Source: Clostridiales bacterium | Lineage (GTDB): Bacteria; Bacillota; Clostridia; Lachnospirales; Lachnospiraceae | Assembly (NCBI GenBank): GCA_021203115.1 | Contig: JAJQBV010000217.1 | Span: 1-14,433, forward strand | Direction of reading: 5' to 3' | Length of the DNA: 14,433 bases | Shown: one piece after another, positions 1 through 6,492 of the stretch | Layout of the letters: each line of letters begins with the position of its first letter | Numbering within the stretch: position 1 is the first letter of the stretch | Program-made: the position numbers and the translations under genes | The notes under the pieces: generated by a model | What the model was told of the DNA's origin: nothing | Seen by the model: the letters and a program-made list of their open reading frames with translations, nothing else | Databases searched by the model: none

Positions 1-37
1 TACAGGAAAGATTGTTTACGGAGGTGTAAAGGCATGA
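1..37 (+). CDS. Possible 3' end of an upstream gene (partial)
   Basis: From base 2 an open frame reads TGKIVYGGVKA and stops with TGA at 35-37. It enters from outside the window, so only eleven residues are visible and no family can be named. The reading is plausible because the end of the frame carries a GGAGGTG ribosome-site sequence (20-26), and the stop overlaps an ATG at 34 in the ATGA arrangement typical of coupled genes. The gene would converge on the LysR gene. With so few codons this could also be chance. Confidence 0.3.
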   Translation, partial: TGKIVYGGVKA

Positions 38-101
38 GTGATTCTTCTAAAATGACAATATCCATAAACATAGAATATACATAGACAAAAATATTACAAA
101 G

Positions 102-974
102 CTACAGGAGACGGCAGCACAGAGAAAGGAAGTTCTCAATCTCAGGATTTGTATTTTCCGTCAGCCATGTGGCAGAAAGGTCGCGGTGTTCATGGAAATC
201 CCGCACTTTCAGGACATAGCTGAAGCTTTGCGTATCCCGCGCAACTGACTCCGGCCAGATACCGATGCCGGTATTGTTGCTTACACCGAGAAGAACGGCA
301 TGCAGATTGTTGACGGTTTTAAAATTTTTGAAATATTTTCGGACAGAATAATGGATGTCCTGTATGATCTGACTGACCGGTTGTTCCGCATAAAGCAGGG
401 TCTCCTCGGAAAAGTCTTCCAGACAAAGTTCAGTTTTATGTGTCAGCGGGGAATCGATACTGCAGGCAAAGCAGAGCGGTTCCCTTTTTAAAATTCGGTT
501 AGTTAAAGTCGAATCTTCTATGTCGTCAGATGTGGGATAGACAATACACAGGTCTGCTTCGTTTCGAATCACGACTTTGGTCTCGCCGCCCCACTCTGTC
601 TGGAAGATGTTCAGGGCGACATGCGGATGCAGGCGGGTATATTCTTTATAAATATTGCGAAGGCATTGCGAATACATGGGAGAACAGATCACATCCAGCT
701 TCGCATGCTCTCTGGATTCGGCATCCTTCACATGCCGCTCGATCGTGTTGATATAGGAGATCAATTGTTTTTCTTCTGCAAACAGGGTCTGACCGGCTTC
801 TGTCAGCATGACATGATGCCGGTCACGCTCCATCAGTTTTACACCTAATTCCTCTTCTAGAGCAGAAATATGCCTGCTCAGAGAAGACTGGGTGGTAAAC
901 AGGGATTTAGCGGCTTTAGTAAAACTCAGCGTATCCGCCGCTGCCAGAAAACTTTTCAGGTATGTCAGGTTCAT
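102..974 (-). CDS. LysR-family transcriptional regulator
   Basis: The 290-residue product has the usual LysR-family length and layout. Residues 1-60 hold the winged helix-turn-helix with the family pattern FLAAADTLSFTKAAKSL, then TTQSSLSRHISALEEELG. The rest fits the periplasmic-binding-protein-like effector domain. The start at 974 is chosen over an in-frame ATG at 1001 because AAGGAG lies seven bases upstream and the LysR domain begins directly there. The gene ends in TAG. It is divergent from the alcohol dehydrogenase gene at 1161, the classic arrangement for a LysR protein controlling its neighbour in response to a substrate or intermediate. I infer that it regulates the three-gene cassette 1161-4499 and probably itself. 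The effector cannot be read from the sequence. Confidence 0.92.
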   Translation of the reverse strand: MNLTYLKSFLAAADTLSFTKAAKSLFTTQSSLSRHISALEEELGVKLMERDRHHVMLTEAGQTLFAEEKQLISYINTIERHVKDAESREHAKLDVICSPMYSQCLRNIYKEYTRLHPHVALNIFQTEWGGETKVVIRNEADLCIVYPTSDDIEDSTLTNRILKREPLCFACSIDSPLTHKTELCLEDFSEETLLYAEQPVSQIIQDIHYSVRKYFKNFKTVNNLHAVLLGVSNNTGIGIWPESVARDTQSFSYVLKVRDFHEHRDLSATWLTENTNPEIENFLSLCCRLL

Positions 975-1025
975 AGGTTTCTCCTTGTCGTTTTCCTGCA
1001 ATAAATGTCAATTTATCTCCTGCAA

Positions 1026-1054
1026 ACCATATCATATTCAGAAAATTCTATCAA
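1026..1054 (-). promoter_or_regulatory. Probable promoter of the LysR gene
   Basis: On the minus strand TTGATA (1054-1049, five of six matches to the -35 consensus) is followed after exactly 17 bases by TATGGT (1031-1026, four of six to the -10). Transcription would start near 1018, about 45 bases before the ATG at 974. The dyad at 1071-1086 lies just upstream of the -35, a suitable place for autoregulation. Confidence 0.45.
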
Positions 1055-1070
1055 GCCAGTAATGCAAAAT

Positions 1071-1086
1071 TGCGATTACTATCGCA
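1071..1086. promoter_or_regulatory. Perfect dyad TGCGAT-N4-ATCGCA, candidate LysR operator
   Basis: TGCGAT (1071-1076) and ATCGCA (1081-1086) form a perfect 6-bp inverted repeat around TACT. It lies in the divergent lysR/alcohol dehydrogenase intergenic region, upstream of the lysR -35 and about 75 bases before the dehydrogenase ATG. That fits the upstream recognition site of a LysR-type regulator. It lacks a symmetric T-N11-A, so this assignment is inference. Confidence 0.4.
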
Positions 1087-1117
1087 GCATACAAATAACC
1101 GTTCGCAGATAGAATGA

Positions 1118-1134
1118 GATACACTCTTTGTATC
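1118..1134. promoter_or_regulatory. Perfect dyad with T-N11-A, candidate LysR box
   Basis: GATACA (1118-1123) and TGTATC (1129-1134) are a perfect inverted repeat around CTCTT. The T at 1120 and the A at 1132 give the symmetric T-N11-A signature of LysR-family sites. The dyad sits 26 bases before the dehydrogenase ATG, close to where its transcript should begin. It could be an activation or repression half of the operator region, together with the dyad at 1071-1086. Confidence 0.45.
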
Positions 1135-1160
1135 AGAAAATATTTGAAAGGGGGAGGAAA

Positions 1161-2318
1161 ATGGTTACGACATATCAGCAGCTATGTCCGGTTATGTTTG
1201 GCGTTGGGGCGATTGAAATGCTTGGCGAACGGGCGGCTGCAATGAATGCAAAACATGTGTTTTGTGTTTGCGATACGGGAGTAAGAATGACGGGACTCAT
1301 TGACCGGATCTGTAAGATTTTGGAGCAGGAAAAGATTGAGGTGACAGTTTTTGATGAAGTGCTTCCGGACGCGCCGAATGATGTGGTAGAGCGGGCAGGA
1401 GAACTTGCCAATCTTGCGGAGGCAGACATGGTTCTCGGAGTCGGCGGAGGAAGCAGCCTGGACACGGCGAAAGCAGTTTCTGTTTTATGTGACAACCCGG
1501 CGCCGATCTCTGATTATTATCTGTCGAACAATGGAACCTTTCAGATTCGGACGCCGCTGGTGTTGATTCCGACGGCATCCGGAACTGGCAGTGAGGTCAC
1601 GATCATGAGTGTGATTCATGATGGAGCGAGTGATGCGAAGGAGGTGGTTATGCGTCATGCGGATCTTGCAATTGTGGATCCGGAATTGACAGCGACAGCA
1701 CCGCCTGCAGTGACAGCGGCTACGGCGCTGGATGCCATGTCCCACGCGGTAGAGGCATACACATCAAGCGGACACAGCCCGAATTCGGATATGCAGGCGC
1801 TCACAGCGATCAGGCTGATTGCTCGGAATCTGGAGACGGCATATCGCGATGGAGATAACATGGAGGCTCGAACGAATCTTTCATTTGCCAGTAATCTTGC
1901 AGGTATGGCTTTTAATGATGCCAGCGTACATTTCGGGCATGCAGCTGCTCACGAGCTTGGGATCCGTTTTCATATGCCGCATGGTGTGGCCTGTGCTCTT
2001 ACGCTTCCGGTTGTAATCTGTTTTGCGAAAGGTGTCATGCCGGAACGCGTGGTGCAGATTGCAAAGGCATTGGGGATGTCTCAGACGGAAGAATCTGACA
2101 CACAGAAAGCCTGCCAGTTCGCGGTTCGTGAAGTGACTCGCCTGATGCGAGCTGTTGGAATCCGCTCTATGAGAGGGCAGGGAATCACACTGGAACAGGC
2201 TGTCAGCTGTGCGAAAGGAGCAGTGGAAAAAAACGGGTTTATCGCGTATTCTCCGAAACCGGTGACGACAGAGACCATGAAAGATCTGCTGGAACAAATG
2301 TATCGAATTTATCAGTAG
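1161..2318 (+). CDS. Iron-containing (group III) alcohol dehydrogenase
   Basis: The 385-residue protein matches the length and motifs of NAD(P)-dependent metal alcohol dehydrogenases of the FucO/AdhE-C family. The dinucleotide-binding segment has GVGGGSSLDTAKA (93-105), followed by IPTASGTGSE (136-145). Metal ligands can be placed at D191, H195, H260 and H274, with the spacing seen in FucO. The start at 1161 is preferred to an in-frame ATG at 1128 because GGGGGAGG sits just before it. It is the first gene of the LysR-linked cassette. A 144-base gap separates it from the hydrolase-like gene, so a shared transcript is likely but not certain. It probably interconverts an alcohol and an aldehyde or ketone formed by the neighbouring enzymes. 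The substrate cannot be read from sequence. Confidence 0.93.
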   Translation: MVTTYQQLCPVMFGVGAIEMLGERAAAMNAKHVFCVCDTGVRMTGLIDRICKILEQEKIEVTVFDEVLPDAPNDVVERAGELANLAEADMVLGVGGGSSLDTAKAVSVLCDNPAPISDYYLSNNGTFQIRTPLVLIPTASGTGSEVTIMSVIHDGASDAKEVVMRHADLAIVDPELTATAPPAVTAATALDAMSHAVEAYTSSGHSPNSDMQALTAIRLIARNLETAYRDGDNMEARTNLSFASNLAGMAFNDASVHFGHAAAHELGIRFHMPHGVACALTLPVVICFAKGVMPERVVQIAKALGMSQTEESDTQKACQFAVREVTRLMRAVGIRSMRGQGITLEQAVSCAKGAVEKNGFIAYSPKPVTTETMKDLLEQMYRIYQ

Positions 2319-2462
2319 GCGAACAACAGAAAAAGAGAATAGGTGATTGTGGGAATCCCTAAAGAGAAGTATGCAAAAAACAAATGTTACAGTAAAAGAA
2401 GAGAATAACCATGACATGAAATATGAGTTAAAGTAATCTTATAAACTTAAGAAGAAAGGACG

Positions 2463-3077
2463 ATGATGGATATGAGCTTTAAAAGTTATAAAGATATCCC
2501 ACAGGATGTAATTGAGGAGCTTCTTGCGCCGGTATACGGCCCGATGGAGTTCGGCGATGCGATGTTGGAGGATGGAACAGTGTATTCCTCCACTTATATG
2601 CGCTTTCCCTATGCCAAGGGTTACATGATTGATTGGTGGTTCAGCAGCCGCCTTAATAACACAAATGATTATCAGTTTTGGAGCCCTGATCACGGCACAT
2701 TTGAATGGGCAGAGAATAAAAAACCGGGGACTACAGTTGGAGCGACTCATATCAGTAAAGAGCAGATCGGGGATGCGATCATTCCGATGCAGATTTCGTT
2801 CTATGATCCGGCAGATATTGTGGATACTTCCCGATTCAAGGAGGCCAATATATCCTGCTTCCTCGTAGCCGAAGTGCGTTTGCAGACCGGTGAATTGTTA
2901 AGCTGTTTTCTGCATGTGTCGCGGGATACATATTACGGGTGCGAGCTTCGGAATCGTTTCTGGGCACCGGGAGATACGAGAGAGTATACAAGACAGATGA
3001 ACAAGCATAATATTGAGGAGATGGGGAGTCTCGCGGAGTTTCTGCCGGGATTATATTTGAGGGAAAATCAGAAGTAA
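2463..3077 (+). CDS. DAPG/phloretin hydrolase-like C-C hydrolase
   Basis: The 204-residue soluble protein resembles the 2,4-diacetylphloroglucinol hydrolase (PhlG)/phloretin hydrolase family. These metal enzymes cut a carbon-carbon bond beside an aryl ketone. Visible family features are DWWFSSR (57-63), a Y-x2-W-x-P-x-H segment ending at H77, GATHISKEQIG (93-103) and HNIEEMGSLAEFLPGLY near the C-terminus. H77, E100, H182 and E186 match the H, E and H-x3-E ligand order I recall for PhlG. The protein is shorter than described members, which are roughly 270-300 residues, with the N-terminal part reduced. Ribosome site GAAAGGA (2454-2460) is very close to the ATG at 2463, so in-frame ATGs at 2466 or 2472 may be the true start. 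The next gene begins 15 bases downstream. The fold assignment is fairly firm, the substrate is unknown. Confidence 0.75.
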   Translation: MMDMSFKSYKDIPQDVIEELLAPVYGPMEFGDAMLEDGTVYSSTYMRFPYAKGYMIDWWFSSRLNNTNDYQFWSPDHGTFEWAENKKPGTTVGATHISKEQIGDAIIPMQISFYDPADIVDTSRFKEANISCFLVAEVRLQTGELLSCFLHVSRDTYYGCELRNRFWAPGDTREYTRQMNKHNIEEMGSLAEFLPGLYLRENQK

Positions 3078-3092
3078 GGGGGACGAGAAGCT

Positions 3093-4499
3093 GTGAAAAA
3101 CGGAAATTATAACAAAGTAGAGCAGGAGTTTGTTGATACAATACGAAATGTAGTGAACAAAGAGGTCGCGAAGAACTCCATGGTCAATATATCTGAGGCG
3201 ACAAGGGATGCAATTCTGAACTACTCAGAATGGGCAGATCCGTGGAATCCCCTTTACAGTGATCCGGAGTACGCAAAAAATACATCTTACGGGAAACTGC
3301 CTGCGCCACCGCATTTTCTGGAGGTGGTCAATTCTCTGACAGTGTGGCCGCCTCACCCGGCAGAGGGATTTATGGATCATGATTACGCGGGCGATTATAT
3401 GGAATATAAAAAGCCGATTCTGGTCGGGGACACTTTCACTCTTACCAGAGAAGAGAATCTGCTGGAAGAGATCTCGGAGGAACTGGATGACGAAAACCGG
3501 CACTTTGCTTTTACGAGTAATCGGAGCCATGTCATGAATCAAACCGGAGAGGAGATTGGATTTTCAGAACAGCTTGTCAGTCTGACTCTTCGGGAGAAGC
3601 CGAGTGAAATGGATTTGGACAAGTTTCCTTTTGGCGATCATGTTTACACGCAGGAGGAGTGGGAGTATATCAATCAGGTGATTGCGAATGAGAAAATTCG
3701 CGGCAGCGAGACCCGTTACTGGGAAGATGTACAGTTGAATGAGGAGCTTCCGGCAGTTACGATTGGCCCCACTACAATTTGGGACATGGTTGCTTTCTTT
3801 GCGGCCCGTCATGAGGTGCCCTTCCATCCGTCCCGTTTCTTCCGGAATCTTCCGAATGCAGATGTGATTGCGGACGAACGGACCAACAATACTTTTGTTC
3901 CGTTCTGCTGGCATTTCAACAATGATCGGGCAAAACCACTCGGATTTCCCCGTGCGTTCAATTTCGGAGGAAGCGCAGCAGCTCAGTTGATGCGCCTTGC
4001 AACAAACTGGTGCGGTGACGATGGACGGATAAAGATACTGAACTGGCGCCATGTGTTGAGGACGCCTCATGGAGATTGTACTGTAGGCTATGGAAAGGTA
4101 ATCAGAAAATACGAGAAGGACGGGGAATATCTGGTAGATGTTCTGGCATTTCTCCTGAATCAGTGTAGAGGAAACCTTTCTGAGGTTGCGACAATCACCA
4201 TCGCACTGCCCGCGCGGTCGGGCGCAAAAGACCTGGAAAAGCAATTCGGTGAAATTGATGTCGCCGGTGATTTTAGGCGAGGCGATAAAGTAAAGATCGC
4301 ACGGATCCCGAAGTATCATTTCCCGACCGGTTATCCGCTGGAAGGTGCAGAGGGTGTTGTAGAACCTAAATTTTCCTGGCAGGCAGCAGATTTCCATCGC
4401 TTTGGGGGCTATACAAGTATTCAGATTACAAAATGTGATCAGCCGCTGACACTCAGCGACCGGGTCATGGTTCCCACAGAGCTTTTGGAGAAAATCTGA
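3093..4499 (+). CDS. MaoC-like double-hotdog dehydratase-family protein
   Basis: The 468-residue product starts with GTG, supported by AAGGGGGA just upstream; no better start is seen. Residues about 38-165 match the FAS1-like/MaoC N-terminal dehydratase domain: WADPWNPLYSDPEYAKNTSYG (47-67), then a PPHF segment and VGDTFT (111-116). The hydratase-2 D-x-N-P-x-H motif is altered here, with Tyr after NPL. A second hotdog unit begins at RYWEDV (208-213) and runs to about 374. Residues about 390-468 form an extra domain rich in beta-strand pattern (FRRGDKVKIARIP, then GAEGVVEP) that recalls the SH3-like end of nitrile hydratase beta subunits. Family members hydrate or dehydrate acyl-thioesters. 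Here it follows the hydrolase-like gene by 15 bases, so both probably act in one degradation route. Its exact reaction is unknown. Confidence 0.8.
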   Translation: MKNGNYNKVEQEFVDTIRNVVNKEVAKNSMVNISEATRDAILNYSEWADPWNPLYSDPEYAKNTSYGKLPAPPHFLEVVNSLTVWPPHPAEGFMDHDYAGDYMEYKKPILVGDTFTLTREENLLEEISEELDDENRHFAFTSNRSHVMNQTGEEIGFSEQLVSLTLREKPSEMDLDKFPFGDHVYTQEEWEYINQVIANEKIRGSETRYWEDVQLNEELPAVTIGPTTIWDMVAFFAARHEVPFHPSRFFRNLPNADVIADERTNNTFVPFCWHFNNDRAKPLGFPRAFNFGGSAAAQLMRLATNWCGDDGRIKILNWRHVLRTPHGDCTVGYGKVIRKYEKDGEYLVDVLAFLLNQCRGNLSEVATITIALPARSGAKDLEKQFGEIDVAGDFRRGDKVKIARIPKYHFPTGYPLEGAEGVVEPKFSWQAADFHRFGGYTSIQITKCDQPLTLSDRVMVPTELLEKI

Positions 4500-4540
4500 G
4501 TAAGCATATTATAATCAAATTTTGTTAAATCCCATTCATG

Positions 4541-4590
4541 AAGAATCAGGCCAAAACGGCTAACCGGGTTGCCTGATTCTTTGTTTCGTG
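4541..4590 (+). terminator. Intrinsic terminator of the catabolic cassette
   Basis: AAGAATCAGGC (4541-4551) and GCCTGATTCTT (4571-4581) form a perfect 11-bp stem with a 19-base loop, followed by TTGTTTCG. It lies 42 bases after the stop of the MaoC-like gene. The left arm begins with only AA, so on the minus strand it would work less well. Confidence 0.8.
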
Positions 4591-4593
4591 CGT

Positions 4594-4648
4594 CTGATAT
4601 GAGAACCGTATATCAGGTGTCGCAAGAGGACAGTGGCGAATCGCTGTC
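4594..4648 (+). other. Two small perfect hairpins in the intergenic region
   Basis: CTGATAT (4594-4600) and ATATCAG (4610-4616) form a 7-bp stem. GACAGTGG (4629-4636) and TCGCTGTC (4641-4648) form an 8-bp stem, with two G-T pairs, closed by a CGAA tetraloop. Both lie in the 290-base stretch between the MaoC-like and MerR-like genes, after the terminator and before the next promoter. No riboswitch class was recognised and neither has a U-tract. The function is unknown. Confidence 0.35.
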
Positions 4649-4724
4649 TGCTTGATTATGTAGAAGAAACGAATATTATGAGAAACGGGCACGGACTCTG
4701 TCGCAATTTTACGATGAGAATTTC

Positions 4725-4753
4725 TTGAGGACAGGCATAATCTTTTTTATAAT
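4725..4753 (+). promoter_or_regulatory. Sigma-A promoter of the MerR-ddl-murF operon
   Basis: TTGAGG (4725-4730, four of six -35 matches) is followed after exactly 17 bases by a consensus TATAAT (4748-4753). The start would be near 4760, about 30 bases before the MerR-like ATG and leaving a short leader with AGGAGG. It is the best promoter seen ahead of ddl and murF. Confidence 0.7.
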
Positions 4754-4789
4754 TACTTTATATTTAAAGAAAGACAGGAGGCCTGAGAG

Positions 4790-5386
4790 ATGGAGAGAGT
4801 GCGTTACATGATATCGGATGCAGCCAGTCGGATTCAGGTAGAATCGCATGTGCTGCGCTACTGGGAGGAAGAGCTGGAACTGGAGGTGCCCCGCAATGAG
4901 ATGGGGCACCGTTATTATACAGAAGAAAATATACGGCAGTTTGAGCAGATCAAGAAGCTGAAGGCGGAAGGGTTTCAGTTGAAAGCCATCAAGATGATGA
5001 TCCACAATACGACGGCCGGGGACGAGGAGATGAAAGAAGAGCTTGCCGACGATACAGTCGGGGAGCTTTCTTTGTCGAGACCGCAGGAGACGGCGCCCGT
5101 GCAGGAAGAGCAGCTCTCCCAATTGGAACAGTTTCAACTGATGATGAGCGAGATCGTCCGTAACGCCATCGCGGAGAACAATCAGGCGCTGGGTCAGGAG
5201 ATCGGCGCGCAGGTGGAGGAGAAGGTGATCAAGGAGATGAATTATCTTATGCGCGAGCGGGAAGAGCAGGAGGAAGAGCGGTTCCGCAGACTGGACGAGG
5301 CCATCCGGAGCCGACAGCGGCGCACACCGCGAGAAAAACGAAAATTTTTCCATGCACCCATTCACAAAGCGGAGGAAATGGGGTAG
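4790..5386 (+). CDS. MerR-type helix-turn-helix DNA-binding protein with coiled-coil tail
   Basis: The 198-residue protein has a MerR-like winged-helix head at residues 5-72: ISDAASRIQVESHVLRYWEEE, then GHRYYTEENIRQFEQIKKLK and EGFQLKAIKMMI. No metal-binding cysteines follow. The remainder is highly charged and probably helical or coiled-coil, ending in a basic stretch (RSRQRRTPREKRK). This recalls RacA-like proteins as much as effector-sensing MerR regulators. AGGAGG stands ten bases before the ATG. It is the first gene of an apparent operon, 40 bases before ddl. It could regulate this cell-wall operon or have a structural DNA role; the sequence does not decide. Confidence 0.8.
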   Translation: MERVRYMISDAASRIQVESHVLRYWEEELELEVPRNEMGHRYYTEENIRQFEQIKKLKAEGFQLKAIKMMIHNTTAGDEEMKEELADDTVGELSLSRPQETAPVQEEQLSQLEQFQLMMSEIVRNAIAENNQALGQEIGAQVEEKVIKEMNYLMREREEQEEERFRRLDEAIRSRQRRTPREKRKFFHAPIHKAEEMG

Positions 5387-5426
5387 ACTATGGAAAGAAA
5401 AATTACAGCACGAGGAGTACATAACT

Positions 5427-6476
5427 ATGAATATTGTGGTTTTGGCCGGCGGATTGAGCACGGAGCGCGACGTTTCCCTGACGACGGGCAGCATGGTGAG
5501 CCGGGCGTTGCGGGAGCGGGGACACTGTGTGATCATGCTGGATGTCTATCTGGGTTATGAGGGGGAGGATTGCGATATCGCGGATGTTTTCTCCCGTTCG
5601 GAGGAGGTCGGTGTGACCGCCGGAGCCATTTCGGCCGAGGCGCCGGATCTGGCGCAGGTAAAGGCGATGCGGGGCGATTCGCCGGACGGCTTTTTCGGCC
5701 CGAACGTGATCCGCATCTGTCAGGCGGCGGATTTTGTCTTTATGGCTCTCCACGGGGAAAACGGGGAGGACGGCAGGATTCAGGCAGCCTTTGACCTTCT
5801 CGGTATCCGCTATACCGGCACGGGATACTTAAGCAGCGCGCTGGCCATGGACAAGGGCATTTCCAAGGAGATGTTTGAGGCGGCAGGCATCCCGACGCCG
5901 CACGGCATTTCCATGAAAAAGGAGGCGCCGGTCGCCTTTGCGCAGACGGGGATGACGCTGCCCTGTGTGGTGAAGCCCTGCTGCGGCGGCTCCAGCATCG
6001 GGGTCTCCATCGTCCGCACGGAGGAGGAGTTTGACGAGGCGTTGGCGCACGCTTTTCAGTTTGAAGAGAAGGTCATCGTCGAGGATTATGTGAAGGGCAG
6101 GGAGTTTTCCGTCGGAGTGATCGATTATGAAGCGCTTCCCGTCATAGAAATCGCGCCCATCGAGGGCTTTTACGATTACGCGAACAAGTACAAGGCGGGG
6201 AGTACTGTTGAGACCTGCCCGGCCGATCTTCCCGCACAGATCGCGGAGCGGATGCAGCAGATTGCCGTGCAGGCCTGTGAGACACTGGGGCTTGACACCT
6301 ATTCCCGCATGGATTTTCTGCTGAATGATAAAAATGAATTGTTCTGTCTGGAGGCCAACACGCTTCCCGGGATGACGCCCACCAGCCTTCTTCCGCAGGA
6401 GGCGGCGGCGGTCGGGATGGACTTCCCGACGCTCTGTGAACACCTGATTCAGATTTCACAGGAGAAGTACGAATAA
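5427..6476 (+). CDS. ddl: D-alanine--D-alanine ligase
   Basis: This cytoplasmic ATP-grasp enzyme joins two D-alanines into the dipeptide that MurF adds to the peptidoglycan precursor. The 349-residue protein has the N-terminal GGLSTERDVSL (8-18), HGENGEDG (109-116), LSSALAMDK (135-143), VVKPCCGGSSIGVS (181-194), an omega loop FYDYANKY (248-255) and the magnesium-binding end DFLLNDKNELFCLEANTLPGM (296-316). The tyrosine-bearing omega loop is like DdlB and argues for D-Ala-D-Ala rather than D-Ala-D-Lac. The start at 5427 is chosen over the longer frame from 5352 because CGAGGAG lies nine bases before it and the family N-terminus begins there. It ends 16 bases before murF and is almost certainly cotranscribed with it. 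Confidence 0.96.
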   Translation: MNIVVLAGGLSTERDVSLTTGSMVSRALRERGHCVIMLDVYLGYEGEDCDIADVFSRSEEVGVTAGAISAEAPDLAQVKAMRGDSPDGFFGPNVIRICQAADFVFMALHGENGEDGRIQAAFDLLGIRYTGTGYLSSALAMDKGISKEMFEAAGIPTPHGISMKKEAPVAFAQTGMTLPCVVKPCCGGSSIGVSIVRTEEEFDEALAHAFQFEEKVIVEDYVKGREFSVGVIDYEALPVIEIAPIEGFYDYANKYKAGSTVETCPADLPAQIAERMQQIAVQACETLGLDTYSRMDFLLNDKNELFCLEANTLPGMTPTSLLPQEAAAVGMDFPTLCEHLIQISQEKYE

Positions 6477-6492
6477 TCAGAGGAGCAATATC

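Noticed and set aside
2371..2436. 21-codon frame (MQKTNVTVKEENNHDMKYELK) between the dehydrogenase and hydrolase-like genes
   Set aside because: The ribosome site is weak and nothing supports it beyond an open frame in AT-rich DNA.
3564..4397. Minus-strand open frame (277 codons) opposite the MaoC-like gene
   Set aside because: Antisense shadow with no recognisable domain or ribosome site; the plus strand carries the conserved hotdog motifs.
4709..5536. Minus-strand open frame (275 codons) across the MerR-like gene
   Set aside because: It covers the promoter, the MerR-like gene and the start of ddl; it is Leu/His-rich antisense sequence without motifs.
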